From Mangifera indica (lineage: Eukaryota > Streptophyta > Magnoliopsida > Sapindales > Anacardiaceae): a DNA stretch of 64,000 bases. Position numbers and translations under genes: made by a program. Where the stretch lies: assembly GCF_011075055.1 (NCBI RefSeq), contig NC_058144.1, positions 9,452,138 through 9,516,137 on the forward strand, read 5' to 3'. Each line of letters begins with the position of its first letter. The first letter of the stretch is position 1. Positions 1 through 12,620 of the stretch are shown here, piece by piece. The notes below the pieces were generated by a model. That model saw only the letters and a program-made list of their open reading frames with translations, ran no database searches and was not told the DNA's origin.

Positions 1-700
1 TTCCCATTGTATTTGAATATGAAGGCATCTTGTTATATCATGGTTAACTGTCTCTTGGATGTTATTATTGACTAGACGTTGGTATATGGCTCCAACGTTC
101 TTAAGTCTAAAGGGCACGACCTTGTAGACTGTAGCTTGCGGTCGGTGATGAAAAAGGTGTGCTCTTCATCTAAATTGAACAGAGGGATCAAGTTATAGCC
201 TAAATAAGTGTCCATGAAGCTTAGTAGTGTATGCCATGAGGCTGTGTCTACAACTTGGTCAATTCTCGATTGTGGAAAACTGTCTCTTTTTTTTTGGGGG
301 GGTAATTTGGGAAACTGTCTTTGGGGCATCCCTTATTCAAATGTGTGAAGTAAATGCATGTTCGCCACTTGCCATTTGATTTTGGAACCAGGATTGGATT
401 GGCTAAGCCATTTCAGGTAATGGGATTTTCAAATTAATAAAAAAAAGTAAAGTTTATCTACTTCTTCCTTTAGAGCATTGTAGCACCCTGCATCCATGTC
501 TATCTTCTTTTGGTGGATAGGGCGTCTCTATGGATCAATGTTAAAGTCTGTACCACATTATGTTCGGGTTGATCCCCACCATATTGGTATAAATTTTCCT
601 TCATGTGACTAGCTATCCAACTAATTGATTTCTTAGGTCTCCTTTGACCTTTAGTATGCAAGTTAGTTTCTTGCTAATCTACTTGGATTTCCTCAGGCTT
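1..700 (-). mobile_element. Ty3/gypsy retrotransposon pol remnant (reverse transcriptase start)
   Basis: The minus strand reads as the beginning of a Ty3/gypsy reverse transcriptase, in broken frames. From about 530 down to 460 it resembles the typical region before the RT (IDP..RP...K.., then YNALKEEVDKL). At 420-360 it resembles the W.ANPVLVPK.NGKW block, and at 330-72 the segment IDQVVD.ASWH.LLSFMDTYLGYN followed by DEEHT.FITD. Positions 71-1 continue toward the Y.R.V.. block. Frameshifts and stops separate the pieces. The element is cut by the window edge, so its LTRs are not visible here. It is a dead fragment. Confidence 0.75.
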
Positions 701-1815
701 CCCGGCAAGCCTGCTGGTGGGCTTGCACTTTACGGTCTATTTAAAATGAATTGAGCTCAAGTTCTACTCAATATTATAGTTAAAAAAAAATTAAAACGAC
801 ATTGTTTTTATATGTATTCATCAAAATAATATTGTTTGAATCGATTTATATTGAAATTTTTTGTCACAAGTTTAATAAGCTAAACACTTTAAAGTTCGAG
901 TTCAAAATTATTTAACTCTCTCAAACAAATTTGATTTAAATCCAACCTTAAAAAATACTTAGTTTCGAAATAACACTCAATACAAAAATGAATTGACGTG
1001 TACTCTTTGATTTGTTTGGTAAGGATTATCTTTTATTTTTTTCCGCAAGCCATCAAAAAAACGTTTTGTGACAAGAATATGTGAAAAAACTAGTGTTTTG
1101 TGGGAAAATTAAAGAGATTTTAGGGTCTTCATCCTAATACCAAATTATCGGTGGTGAAAAAGACATTAACAAGAAATATACTAAACAATGATGAAATTTG
1201 ATACAAGAGATTACGAACAAAAGAAAGTTTTTAATTTGATTTAATTTGTTATTAGAAAGTCTATGTCCATTATCACGTTATCGATAAATTTGAAAAAGTT
1301 TTAGAATGATTACAATGTTAATATTGAAAGTGTCGCACAAAAAATTGTTGTTCTCCTTAAACTTGTATACAACATTAACTGTATAAGAGAAAAAATATTA
1401 TTTAAATCAAATATCTTCAAAAGCTTTTATCTGTATCCCAAGTCAACTTACGGATTATACGTTTAATAATTGATTGTATTACTTATCATTATGTGGCTTA
1501 TTATCTTTTGAATGCACAGTATCACAGTCACTATCCATTTTAAACAAGAAGGTTTTAAACATGTTGAAGTTAACTAATGTGCTTTTCTTCCTTGCTTGAC
1601 TCCCCTTTTTACTTGTGATCATATTTGAGAATTTTTTTATTTGATAAAAGCAAAGGGTTAACAGGGTAAAACAGTGAAAGATTTGATTCCTTGCTTTTGT
1701 TTAGGAAATTCTGAAATGTATTATGGCAAGGTTGGCAAATCTAGGAAGGAATAATTTTTTTGTCATAATTCACTCAAAGCTACTAGGATCTTGATTTTCT
1801 TACTTTAACTTTTGT
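701..1815. other. AT-rich intergenic DNA, no gene seen
   Basis: Low-complexity AT-rich sequence. Positions about 735-960 have the degenerate 'gagctcaagtt / ttcgagttcaa' wording that recurs at 29.2, 55.2 and 62.6 kb, suggesting an old repeat. No reading frame with recognisable content was found. Confidence 0.5.
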
Positions 1816-1817
1816 AA

Positions 1818-2176
1818 ATATGGGCGTCGAATTGTATATTAAAATTTTAATTTTTTATATCGTATCATATGATACAAATTTTAAAAAATAGAATAATAAA
1901 ATTGTAATAAAATAATAAAAAAATCTAATTGACATATCATCAATTTAGAAAATATCACAAACACTTTTGAAAATTTAAAATTTTCATATACACCTCTATT
2001 ATATCATTATTTTTTTTCTAAGAAGTGTATCAATCTGTATTGGTAATATATATTATATCGTGGGATAAATACTGTATTATACGACATGTTATTGTATCGT
2101 ATTAATTTGATACACCTTATTATACGTATCGTTTTACAAATATATTGTATAGTATCGTAAGATACTAATAACTATG
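1818..2176 (+). repeat. AT-rich dispersed repeat, copy A (inverted partner at 8.99-9.36 kb)
   Basis: About 360 bases rich in 'gtatcgta / gatacga' words. It ends in GTATCGTAAGATACTAATAA followed by CTATG. The reverse complement of this end matches the start of the copy at 8993, and the interior (a run around 'attttttatatcgt') also matches the far end of that copy. Size and lack of coding content fit a MITE-like non-autonomous element, but I could not define target-site duplications. Confidence 0.55.
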
Positions 2177-5133
2177 TTTGTAAGTCTTTATGCCTTTTGT
2201 TTTTAAACTATACATGATTTTATTCTTTTCTTAATGTAAATACAATGGTCTTCCTTACAATGCTCCGATATTAATCCACTTTTCATAAAATTGTTGGTTG
2301 ACATACAGAACATAGGATAGTTTTCAATGTTGTAGGGTATTTTATAAGTCAAAAGTGGCGGGTGATTTCTCCATTAATGAAGCATTTGACTTGGTTGCTT
2401 TGAGTGCTTGAATAGCTGGAAAGTTCGAGTGATTTTTTTCCTTTCAATAAGCTCAAACCCAAGTCTTTCCTCTGAAAATTCTAGTGCTCCAGTAGTTAGA
2501 GTGATTTTACTGTTTATGTTTCTGTAGTTTGCGTCAAGTTAATAACAAGTTTCTTCTAAAGAAAAAGTAGAAAATTGAATCTTGATCTGATCATCTCGGC
2601 TTCTTTGAGAATGGTTTAGTTGCTTCTTTTCTGTAAATGGGAATCTTATAATCTCAAAATTAATGTGTAAATGTTGTTTTATATTCTACTTTTCTCATTA
2701 ACTGGACTCAGTTCAGATACACTTGTCACTGTAGTAACAAGCTTGAGTTTGATCAAATTCGAACTAAACTCTAGCTTCATTGAGCTCTCCTCCTACAGTT
2801 ATTTTTTGAGTCTCCTGCCTGCAATGTTCTCTTTGCAAGCAATGCTGCATTTCAGCCTTTTCAGAAGCATTAGTTCCATTTGTAAATTAACCAGAATGAG
2901 AATTATCAGAACGACAATTTCAGACAGAATTCTTCATCTATACACGCTGGTTACAAGTCGAGACACAATTCACACCATTCTTCCCAGAAAATTTCACACC
3001 ATTCTTCATTTCCAGTTAATCACCAAAACCAGACACCTCAACTCATCAGTACCAATTTGCCCATCCTTAAAGGGAGAATTAAATTGCTTTCAAGCTCACC
3101 CAATCTTGGGCTAGAGTAGAAGGTTTGTCATCCCTAGAAAACATTACTCACCACTGACAAGAACAAGTTCAGAATAAAAGAAGACCTTATTGGAAGGAAA
3201 CTAATGCACAGTGTATAAGACAAATTAAGTGCATCCAATAGAAAAAAAAATACAGATAAATACATCCAAATTTGGCCTTTAATTGTTTATGTATGTTCAT
3301 ATCTGCTATCCTAATAATTAATGATCCCAGCATGATGCAAAACAGATTCAACAAATACCCAACACATCATGTTTGCCTTATTAAAGAAATGACATCAAAA
3401 TCACAGGATAGAAAGCAAAACAGATCCATAAGAGAAGAAAAAAAAACCAGTGGAATATTTCTAAAAAAAAAATTAGTGGCGCAAAACAGGTTAGTATTAG
3501 AATTTTCAAAATTTTGAGTTCGAACTTCTATCACAACCTTGACTTACTTAGTATAATAGTTATAAGTCTAATCACTGTATTGTAGGTTTCCTAGTTACAA
3601 AAAAAAAAATGGTTATTTCAAAATGCAAGAAATTTGGCAAAATTGCTCAAGTGTGTATGCATCAACTTTCTCTATCACTGTTCCAGGAATTGGATCTCCC
3701 CTACAAATTGCAACTTAAGGATCTTAGAGGTACCACACAGAACTATTTTAAGTGTAAAACACATAAAACAAGAAGCTGTAATTTCACATCAGAGGTAACA
3801 GAAACTGTTTAATGAAAATGTATCGATTATTGAGAAAACTGAATTGTGAAGAAATTTGGCTTATTTAACAAGATCGATAGATCATTGCTAAAGTGTGAGA
3901 AAAATGCAGTGAACACCAAAAACACATTTAATTTATATAAGATAAAGTGAGAAGAAAAAAATAAACCTAACTTCAGTGCCCAAACCATAAAGTGAAGATC
4001 CCAAGCCTTCTTCAACAAAAATCTTGACTACACAGTCAGCCATGAGATGAACCAATCAGAGCAGTATTAGACCAAGTAAACTACAGAAAAAATCATTTGT
4101 ATAGACAAAAGCTGCTTTCTAGTAATCAAATTTATATATTTTTGACATCAACAACCTACTGACACTAATTAGATTTTTATAAAATTAATCAAATTCACAT
4201 CCATACACCAGCCAAATCACCAACCAACAGCCAATTTGCTTATGTGTGGAGGTGATTTGGCTGGAAATGAGACTATTTTCCCGTAGGTGCGATCACATAT
4301 ATTCACTGTTCATAAGAGATTTTGGAGTTGGATATTTAACGTCTTCATCATTCTAGTCATTGTTCATTAGAGATTTTGGAGTTGGACATTTTCGGCAAAA
4401 TGTTTTTTCTTAGTTGGACAGTATAATTCATAGAGTATTGAGAAGTATCATTTATACCCATAAAATTAAGTTATTTTATAAACTTATATTTGATTCCACT
4501 TTAACTGTTAATTTCTAGGAATTCTGTTTCTCACTATTTTTTTTGGTTAACCAGAAACCTTGCCTATATTTGTTGGACAGGTAAATCTATGATACATTAA
4601 TCGGACCTACAATCATTATACCAGGTAATTCAAAGTTTCATAAGCATGACAGACGTTCGAATTTGAGTAGTTACCTTAGAAGTTCTAATGTTAGTTACAT
4701 CTTACTGATATGTTCTGCATAATCACTTGTATAATTGTAATATCTGCTTCTCAATGTTGCATTAAGTATTATTGTTAGTTATAATTCCTTTTCTTTTTTT
4801 TGGCTGCCTACTTTCTGTAATAGATTGGGTGATGAAACCTAATTGGCTCTCATCTGGCCAACTGATCCTGATTTTTTCCCTTGAATATCCAAGACAAGAA
4901 AATTACAGATAAGGATACTCACAGAAAAAATTTATTCAAACTTCAGAACAACAATGGATACGCAGAGTACCCTTAAAGATGAAGTACAATAAAAGAGAAA
5001 AATATGAAAACAGCACGCGGGTACTTATTCTCACACTTAGTGTTTAATATTATTCTTCCAAACTTGCTATTCATTGCAAGCAATCCTACCATGCATATAG
5101 TAATTTGGCATCACTGGCAGCGCAGCTTGTTGT
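2177..5133. other. Intergenic region downstream of the SEO gene
   Basis: No convincing gene. Open frames here lack recognisable domains. A short imperfect tandem duplication is visible at about 4301-4400: two units containing the words 'ttcat.agagattttggagttgga', about 58 bases apart. The 3' untranslated region of the SEO gene should lie just below 5133. Confidence 0.4.
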
Positions 5134-8100
5134 TTACTCATCACAGCACTGATACATGAGATACCTCTCCATGGGGCGGCCGCATTCTGAGCAAACCACT
5201 TTTTCCAGTATCCCGGCAGTGCCCGGCAGCACCAGTTGGCTGCAGTGATGCGGTGTGTACAGCTGCTTGAGATGATCAATCATTGCTGGCAGAAAACCCT
5301 TTTGCTGCGCTTCGTCCTTCCACTGATCATACTCTTGCAAACAGGTTAAAATTGTACCTCCCTTTGCTCTGGTTATTTCGGATGATCCTTTTGCGAACAC
5401 TGCCCATCCGCCTTTACTGCTATCGTAGCTAAGCATTGCCATGATTTCACTCAATATCTGGTCATTCTCAACGGTTCTGCCCAGCTGATTTTTGGAGTGC
5501 CACATGCTCTCAATCCTAACCCAGAAGTACCAAATTGAGGAGGTGTCACTCCAGACGTGGCTTAGTTTCTCCCTAACTATGATTTCATTGTTCCTGCGAA
5601 CGCGTTCCTTTGGGTTGCTCTTTCCCACATAAAGCATTTCCAGGTCAATATTTGCAGCTTCAGCAACAGCATTTGCAGTACTTGAAAAATTTCTGATCCA
5701 TTCAATGTCCTCTCCTCCATACAAGCAAATATGTTTTCCTTCTGATATCTGGTCAATCAAGAAATTTCAAATATTAGTACATTCAGCCATGCAACAATAG
5801 ATACACAACTTAAAGGCACTATGAAAAAGAACATATAATGGGGAATATATGTACCCAGTTGAGAATGTTTGGATCAATGTTGTCCACCAACAACTCAAGC
5901 TTCCAACTCTCTTCCTTCCATAAAGCCTCCTCTCTTGCTGTGGTGAAAGGGAATGCCAAAGTCCCCCAAATCCACATCATGTAGAGTGCATTTGGGCTTA
6001 CAACACGTCCTTGTGGATCTAACACCACAAGAATAGGTTTCTTCTCAAAATGCCACTCATCTTTGATGAATTTTATTACAGCCTTCTCAATCAGTGAAGG
6101 GTGGTATATTGTATACCATGGCATAGCATTCTGCAGACTGTCAAATTGCCTCTGCTTGGCTTCAGTCCAAGTGATGGTGGGGTCCAGAATTGGGAGCCAA
6201 ACAACCTCGAATTGTGGTGTTCGGGTATAAGTGTATAACTGTTCAAGAATTGAACGTTCTTCTTGCGAGATATCAAGGTCTGATATGAGCAGTAACACAT
6301 TCTTTCGCTTCAAGACATCGAGGTTTACCTATTTGTATAGTTATCATGCAGAAGAAAAATGTTTAATCAGCACCATATATCAAGTAGAGTTAGTTGAATA
6401 ACTAGTCAAAAGGGTAGAGAGAAAGTAAAGAGAACAATTACAAACCCTGTTCTTGGTAGCTCCATCAACAAGTGGCAACACGTCATCCTTCTGGCAGATT
6501 AAAGCCTTGATAATCCTCATGTTGTCAATGTGGACAATGCCGAACAGATGCACAAGATTCTGATAAGCTTCATCATGTTTCTTTTCCTCTGTGTCAAATG
6601 TTGGTACCATAAAAATCTATCTTTGATTCCACATAATAATATTACATCACTTTTGAAATATTCTTCTACAAATTTGCTCACCTATATGCTTGTAGCAGCT
6701 CCGGAGTTGAGTTAAGAGGTGACTGTGCATGTTGCTGAGCTTGTGAGCCAAACTGGATAGTTCCCAAGCTTCTGTAGTTGATACCATATGCCTGAAGCCC
6801 AACAAAAAAGTTCATTGATATTCACAAAAATGATCCTTTTTCTTATAATCTACTATAAAGTAATGCTTATAAAAAGCAAGATTGTGATGTTAATCATCAG
6901 ATTGATTATGATAAGTTGGATATAAAGAATATTTACTCGCGTCCCAACAAAGTAAGGCCAGTAAGTTGGGAAGCACAAGCCAAAATACTTCTGATGGTCC
7001 AGTACACAGCAACTGGTATATGAGCCATGGCTGTGGATAGTGCTTCAACATCTGTTGTAATGTAGTTAGCTGGTAGCTCCCTGAACTCAACAATACATTT
7101 GCTGATATCTACCATTGCTTTGATGAGGCTTTTAATTGCATCAAACTGAGGCTTTAACTCAGCAGAGTGTTCCAATATCTCAGGTAATTGCTTTAGGATT
7201 GCAACAGCTTTGGCAAGTTGGTTTGATGTGTAACTCTGAGCAACAAGCCAGAACTCGCCATAGGTCACTGCAAAAGCCGACAAGGCTAGCCCCAATTTGG
7301 CATCCCAAGAAAAGCTGGATAACATGTTCAATATTGATATTGCAGTTGCATGTGTATCCCCGCCACCAGAGCATTTGCATGTAATCTGCCAATTGTAAAG
7401 ATACAGAACCAGTTAACCCGCACACTTAAATGGAAAAAATATATATGCAGATAAAATCTTCAATGTTCAGTTTGCTTTATAACCTCGCAAGAAATTCGAT
7501 CAATGAGATACGCCGCGGCTTCAAGCATTCCAGTGAAACTAGATTGGTATGTCTTGTCATCAGTGTCTGTGATTGCCAGCGTTTCCTTCATATACAAGTT
7601 AAGTGGATGTGGTAAACAAGTTAATTAATCAAAAAAATTATTCTCTCATTAACATAAAAATACAAAAGATGAGTTTAGCACTAGACTATTACCTGCGCAA
7701 CAATTGCCTCAACACCTGGGGCAGCTTGTTTAAAGATATTCTCAACGATTTGAATAAGTGGTTTGACATTGAATTCACGTCCATCAGGAGTATGGGTCCC
7801 CTGGATTTGCCTTAACATGGCATTGTCATCAGATGTTGAGAACATGAGTCTGTCACCTCTCACCCCGGATCCCATACCATATTTACTGGTCGGTTGTGGC
7901 AGTAGAGCTGTTGACTTCATTGGTGGCTGCACAATACCAGAAATTGGTCGGGTCAAGGGCAAATTGTGCTGCACATTCCCTCCTGGAGTTTGCTGGCCGC
8001 CAGCTTGTGGCTGCACATTGCTTGGACTTTGGTAACTTCCCATGAGTGGCTGCTGCACGTTGGCTTCTAGGGGCTGCTGGCTGCTCAACTGTGGCGGCAC

Positions 8101-8436
8101 ATTGGTGGGGATCTGCTGGCTGCCTGATTGTGGCTGTAAATTGGCAAGGGTTTGTTGGCTGGGCGCGATTGGTCGCACATTGGTTGGACTTTGCTGGGGG
8201 TTGAAATATCCTTGCAAAGTTGGCTGTTTCAGACTGCCCATCAACGGCATGTTGGCTGTCGTTTGTCTGCCGGTCAATGGCATCGGTGGCAGATTGGCGG
8301 GCGTTGGGTTGGTCATCATCATTGACTGCAGGTTGGCAGGCGTTGGGCTATCTATCATCGCTGGCTGCAGGTTGCCTTGTGGTTGGCTCCCCAAAAATGG
8401 CTGCTGGCTGCCTGGGGTTTGCTGGTTGCTGGCCAT
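5134..8436 (-). CDS. Sieve element occlusion protein (SEO/forisome family, SEO-B-like)
   Basis: Structural phloem (P-)protein that forms filaments in sieve elements and can plug them after wounding. Seven exons join in frame: 8436-7693, 7585-7484, 7385-6937, 6791-6682, 6588-6446, 6328-5855, 5748-5134, giving 878 codons plus stop. The SEO N-terminal domain begins near residue 191 (RGDRLMFSTSDDNAM..., then THTPDGR) and runs through ISCEITCKCSGGGD-type sequence across exons 2-3. The thioredoxin-like and C-terminal parts follow (KRKNVLLLISDLD, WISEGKHICLYGGED). The end carries the family's CSECGRPMER....QCC cysteine pattern. The start is the first true ATG at 8436; a GTG lies just upstream in frame. 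Oddity: about 190 residues rich in Gln, Pro, Asn and Ser precede the domain, where typical members start close to it. Family assignment is sure; the exact subclade is inferred. Confidence 0.92.
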
Positions 8437-8518
8437 GTCAATCACTCAGGAAAACCTCAAAGTTCAGAAAACTTAATGAATGAATGGCTTTTATGTTTTC
8501 TTTGCAACAACCTCAGCC

Positions 8519-8526
8519 TTTATATA
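8519..8526 (-). promoter_or_regulatory. Probable TATA box of the SEO gene
   Basis: On the minus strand this reads TATATAAA, within GGATTATATAAAGG, about 85 bases before the ATG at 8436. The position suits a plant TATA box with a short 5' leader. This is inferred from sequence only. Confidence 0.5.
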
Positions 8527-8992
8527 ATCCTCAGAAAAGGAATAAAGCTAGCTGAATCCACTTCCTTGCTTCCAGTTGGGTTTTATCCGGACGAACTATG
8601 ATTGTCACTTTATCTCTTTTTCTTCAGCCCCACAAATCCAAACCAGTAGCCTATACAATATTCCATGTCTTCAGTCAAAATCTCTCTCTATAAAACGTGA
8701 TTTGTGTATTTGCAAAATTTGCGGAGAAATAAAAACATTTGATGCACCTCCAGCTTCCTTGCTTGACAGTACTGGTTTCAAATTCTTGATGGGAATAAAA
8801 AAAAGTGAAAAAGAAGGGTCTGTTTGAGTGTTTTGTTCTTTGCTTTTCTTTCATACTTGAGGAAAGATTCTTGAGAGGAAAAACAACTTGCCAATTTGAT
8901 TAATTCGGTGCATCCAAGAAGCCATAGAAAGTAAAATCCAATGGTTTAAAGGACTCTTGGGACTGACAGTTGAAGTAACATATTTGAGTCAT

Positions 8993-9358
8993 AGTTATCA
9001 GTATTCTACGATACACGATATGTATTTTACGATATAATATGATATAAGTGAAAAATGATACGTATAATAAAATATATCGAATTAATCCAATACGATAGAC
9101 ATATTATAATATATAATATGATAAATGTCATTGATATAGATTGATATACTTTTTAGAGAAAATGACAATACCCCAAGATTGTATATGAGAAATTTTAAAT
9201 TTTTTGAGTGTTATGATATTTTTTAAAATAATAACATATTAATTAGATTTTTTATTATTTTATTTTTTAAAAACTAAATCATACAATATTTAATACACGA
9301 TATAAAAAATTAATTTTTTGATATATAATATAATACATGATTCAATTACGATGTTTGG
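8993..9358 (-). repeat. AT-rich dispersed repeat, copy B (inverted relative to copy A)
   Basis: Starts CATAGTTATCAGTATTCTAC and is full of 'cgatatgtat / tacgatata' words. In reverse complement it follows the copy at 1818-2176 from end to end with many differences. The two copies lie in opposite orientation on either side of the SEO gene. Confidence 0.55.
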
Positions 9359-9416
9359 TGTTCCTTGAAGATTATTTCTTTTTGTTTCATTTCTTCTATT
9401 TCTTTTTTGGACATGA

Positions 9417-9710
9417 AAGATGTAGATGAAAGAGGAGGCATTATTGCATATTCTCTTGCAAATAAAGAGACAAGAAATTATAACTTGCCAACGTGTTCCA
9501 CAAATTCTTACTGTGCTCCTAGAGCCAGAATTTGGCCTTACGTCATGAAGACTTACAATGCACATGTAAGATTCCTTTATTCGAATTTACTTTTTTTTTA
9601 CCTTGGAAAATTTCCTACTTAGATATTCCTAACTTGTACGAAAATTTGATTTCTAGATTGGGAAGAAGACTCATCCATGGCTTTATGCTGCTTCTCTTGT
9701 TTCCGGTCTG
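9417..9710 (+). other. Possible orphan exons of an unidentified gene
   Basis: A frame from about 9417 to 9567 (DERGGIIAYSLANKETRN..., then PRARIWPYVMKTYNAH) ends at a good donor, CAC|GTAAGA. After an acceptor 'tttctag' near 9657 it could continue as IGKKTHPWLYAASLVSGLSA. The composition looks coding, but I do not recognise a family and see no clear start or end. It may be a gene fragment or chance. Confidence 0.22.
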
Positions 9711-9734
9711 AGTGCTTCCCACAGTAATTATAGA

Positions 9735-10225
9735 GGAGCAGTATTATTTATTCAAATAATAATATATTATAATATAATTAAATATTTTTAAATTAAAGAT
9801 AAAATAATATCTAATTATATGATAATGTGTTACTATTTAGATATAAAATTGTATACATTATTTGTGTATATGGTTTTATTAATAATAAAATTATATACAT
9901 AATTTTTATGTATAAATAATAATATGTTATTATATGACTGAAAGTTATTTTATCTTTAATTTTAAATTATATAATTATATAATGACACATAATTGTTTGT
10001 GTATATAATACTACTATTTCATTAATTATATAAATATTTTAGCATTATTATATATAATTATAGAGTAATACTATATACATAATTTTTGTATATAACTTTT
10101 ACATAAATAATAATATATTATTATGTGATTAAATAATTAAAAATAAAAAATAAAATAATACATAACTTATAATAATATATTATTATTTATATATAAAGTT
10201 ACGTAAAAAAGTTACGTGCGTACTC
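9735..10225. repeat. AT-rich MITE-like elements
   Basis: Very AT-rich block built of 'ataataatatattatta' and 'taaaataata' words. The segment about 10063-10222 has facing ends: it opens GAGTAATACTATATACATAA, and its other end, in reverse complement, opens AAGAGTACGCACGTAAC. Similar wording occurs in the proteasome gene intron and at several other places in the window. No coding content. Confidence 0.45.
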
Positions 10226-10439
10226 TTATCGGTAAATATAAGCCTTTTACTTCCTACTAGGGATATGCTTTATGCATATATAAGCCTCAAATTGTGTAAC
10301 TTTATTCTTAGGTGAATAAAAAAAGTAGCACATGCAATTAACTTATCATGTGCTACTTCACCAAGGGGAGTATGGAGATAACATACAACAAATGGATGGC
10401 AAGAGATGGTAATAATTATATGATACGGAGTTAAAACTC

Positions 10440-12620
10440 TTATTTGATCGAACTTGTGGATTTGACACCCAAAAGACGACTAATTATTAATTAATAACAA
10501 ACTATTTAATTAACAGATAAATTCGTCATTAACATGTAAATTGATTTGAGGTGTACATAAGAAATATTCCAATTCAAAAATAATAGGGAGAACCAAGAGT
10601 TGGTAACGATTTTCGTAATCTCACTATAAAAAAACAATAATTTTCTATTATCGTGAAATAATTTTCTATGATTTCAATAATTCTAATTAAAGTGTATTTA
10701 TTCTCGTAATATATTGAGAGTGCACGTTCTTCTAATAATGGCAATCATTAGAAGTCAAGATAATGCAGTCAACTTATTTTGTAACCCTAGCTTCTCTCCT
10801 CGTAAATTCAATATCGTTGTACCAAGGTTGAGGGCACCAAATAAACACCAATGCCTATCTTATATTTCAGCAACAACATTGTTCTCTTATAACTTTTTTT
10901 TCCATAACATAAAGCTTTTACCAATGCCTCATAGCAAAAGAAGGACTAGATCAACCACTGCCAATAGTCAAGCCATCAAGATTAATCTCAGTCACGATTC
11001 CCACCCGTTAAGATCAATCAACCATATCATTAAAGAACGACCTATTCTAGTAGCCAGGGACAACAAACCAAGGTTCCCAAGATAGCGACACAAACTAGTT
11101 GACCTTACTAGTACCATCTAATAAGTGCTAATCAATAATTTGAAAATCAAATCGGATCGATCGATTTAATTGGTTGAACTATGAATTAACACCAAGTTTA
11201 ATTCGATTAATATAAAAAATCAATTTTGTTATTAACTCAATCAAACCCAATCAAAAACTTGGTTTGACTAGATGAACGGGTCAAAAACAGGGTTTGATTA
11301 GATTTGACTTTTGAATTTTTTTAAATTTTAATTATTTTTGAAAATTTTGATTATTTTTTATTTTTTTATTATTCTCCAGTTAAACCAATCGAATCATGAA
11401 CTAATGAGACAGTTGGTTTGATTTTAAAAAGATTGGCACTAATCTAACAATTGGATAACATTGCCTCAACAACACCAATCGATGGATCAAGACCCCAGCT
11501 TTAGTAGAGGAGGCCAATCAATTGTCAACTATCAGCCACAGTATGAAATAGATCCTGTAAAAGAGCATTAATCATCCTAGTTTGCTTGTAATTTACATGC
11601 TCCAAATGCACAAGCGTATCACTTCTCAGCTCCCTGGCCAAATCAAAGTTATACTTGTAGGAAGTATTACAATGGCTTCTCAATCAACAATCGACACCCA
11701 AGAAATGACTAGTTGTCAACCAACAAAAAATTGTTCAATCAACAAATAGATTCGTCACTAGCTTGCGAATTGATTCAAGGTGTAGATAAGAAACATTCCA
11801 ATTCAAAAAACAATGGGGGAACGAGAGCTGACAGTTACCATCATTTTCACAATCTAACCATCAATAAATAACAATTTTTTATTATCGTAAAATCATTTTT
11901 CGTAATTTTAATAATTATAATTAAAGTATAATTATTCTCCTATTATATTAAGAACACACATTCATCCAATAATGGCTCTCATTAAAAATTGTGATATTAT
12001 AATTAACTTATTTTGTTATCCTAGCATCTCTTCTTATAAATTTAATATTGTAGAGAGGTTGGGAGCATCAAACAAGCACCCATAACTATTAACAATCTAA
12101 TTGTAATTATGTTGTTATTCTCTCAAAGATCATTCGATAACATAATTGTGGATATATGCTCTTGATTCACCAACAAACTATAAAAATCTTTGTGTTTTTA
12201 CCTTCTTGCACTGAATCCGACTCTTGTCTAGTGTATTTCGTGTTGGTGTTAATCTCATTACCAACAATTTGATCCTGAAAGAAGAGCCCCTGATAAACCA
12301 TCTTATATTCCAGCAAGAATATTTTTCTCTCTTTAACTTTTTCTATAATATAAATCTTTTTCGATGCCTCATGGCAAAAGGACTAGATCAACCATCGCCA
12401 ACAGTCAGGCCACCAAGAGTAGTCCCAGTCACAACTCCCAACCTTGGGATCACTCAACCATCACAGAAGAACAACCTGCTCTAGTAACAAGGGGCAACAA
12501 CCCCTGAACTCTAAGATGGCGACACAACTAACTGACCTGAGTAGTACCACCTAATAAGTGCTAATCAAGCAAATGGATAATGTTGCCCGATAACATCAAT
12601 CAGTCGATTAAGACCTTGTT
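10440..12620. repeat. Degenerate retroelement-like segment present twice in direct orientation
   Basis: Two diverged copies follow each other: about 10449-11490 and about 11688-12620. Landmarks appear in the same order in both: 'gacacccaa.a..gactA', 'ttgatt.(a)aggtgta.ataagaaa.attccaattcaaaaa', 'cttattttgt.a.cctag', 'ta.taccA.ctaataagtgctaatcaa', and 'tggataa..ttgcc'. Copy 1 has about 300 extra bases (11137-11440) and copy 2 about 190 extra (12100-12290). Both contain 'atgcctcat.gcaaaaG', which reads like the start of a retrotransposon gag leader (MPH.KR.R). Likely a tandemly duplicated LTR or leader fragment. No intact gene. Confidence 0.5.

Noticed and set aside
2671..3114. Open frame of 147 codons, Ser/Leu/Ile-rich.
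   Set aside because: No recognisable domain and composition typical of chance frames in AT-rich DNA.
6530..6715. Small plus-strand frames across the SEO introns and exons.
   Set aside because: They overlap well-supported minus-strand exons and have no domains.
8042..8476. Plus-strand open frame of 144 codons rich in Cys, Gly and Leu.
   Set aside because: It is the antisense shadow of the repetitive first exon of the SEO gene.
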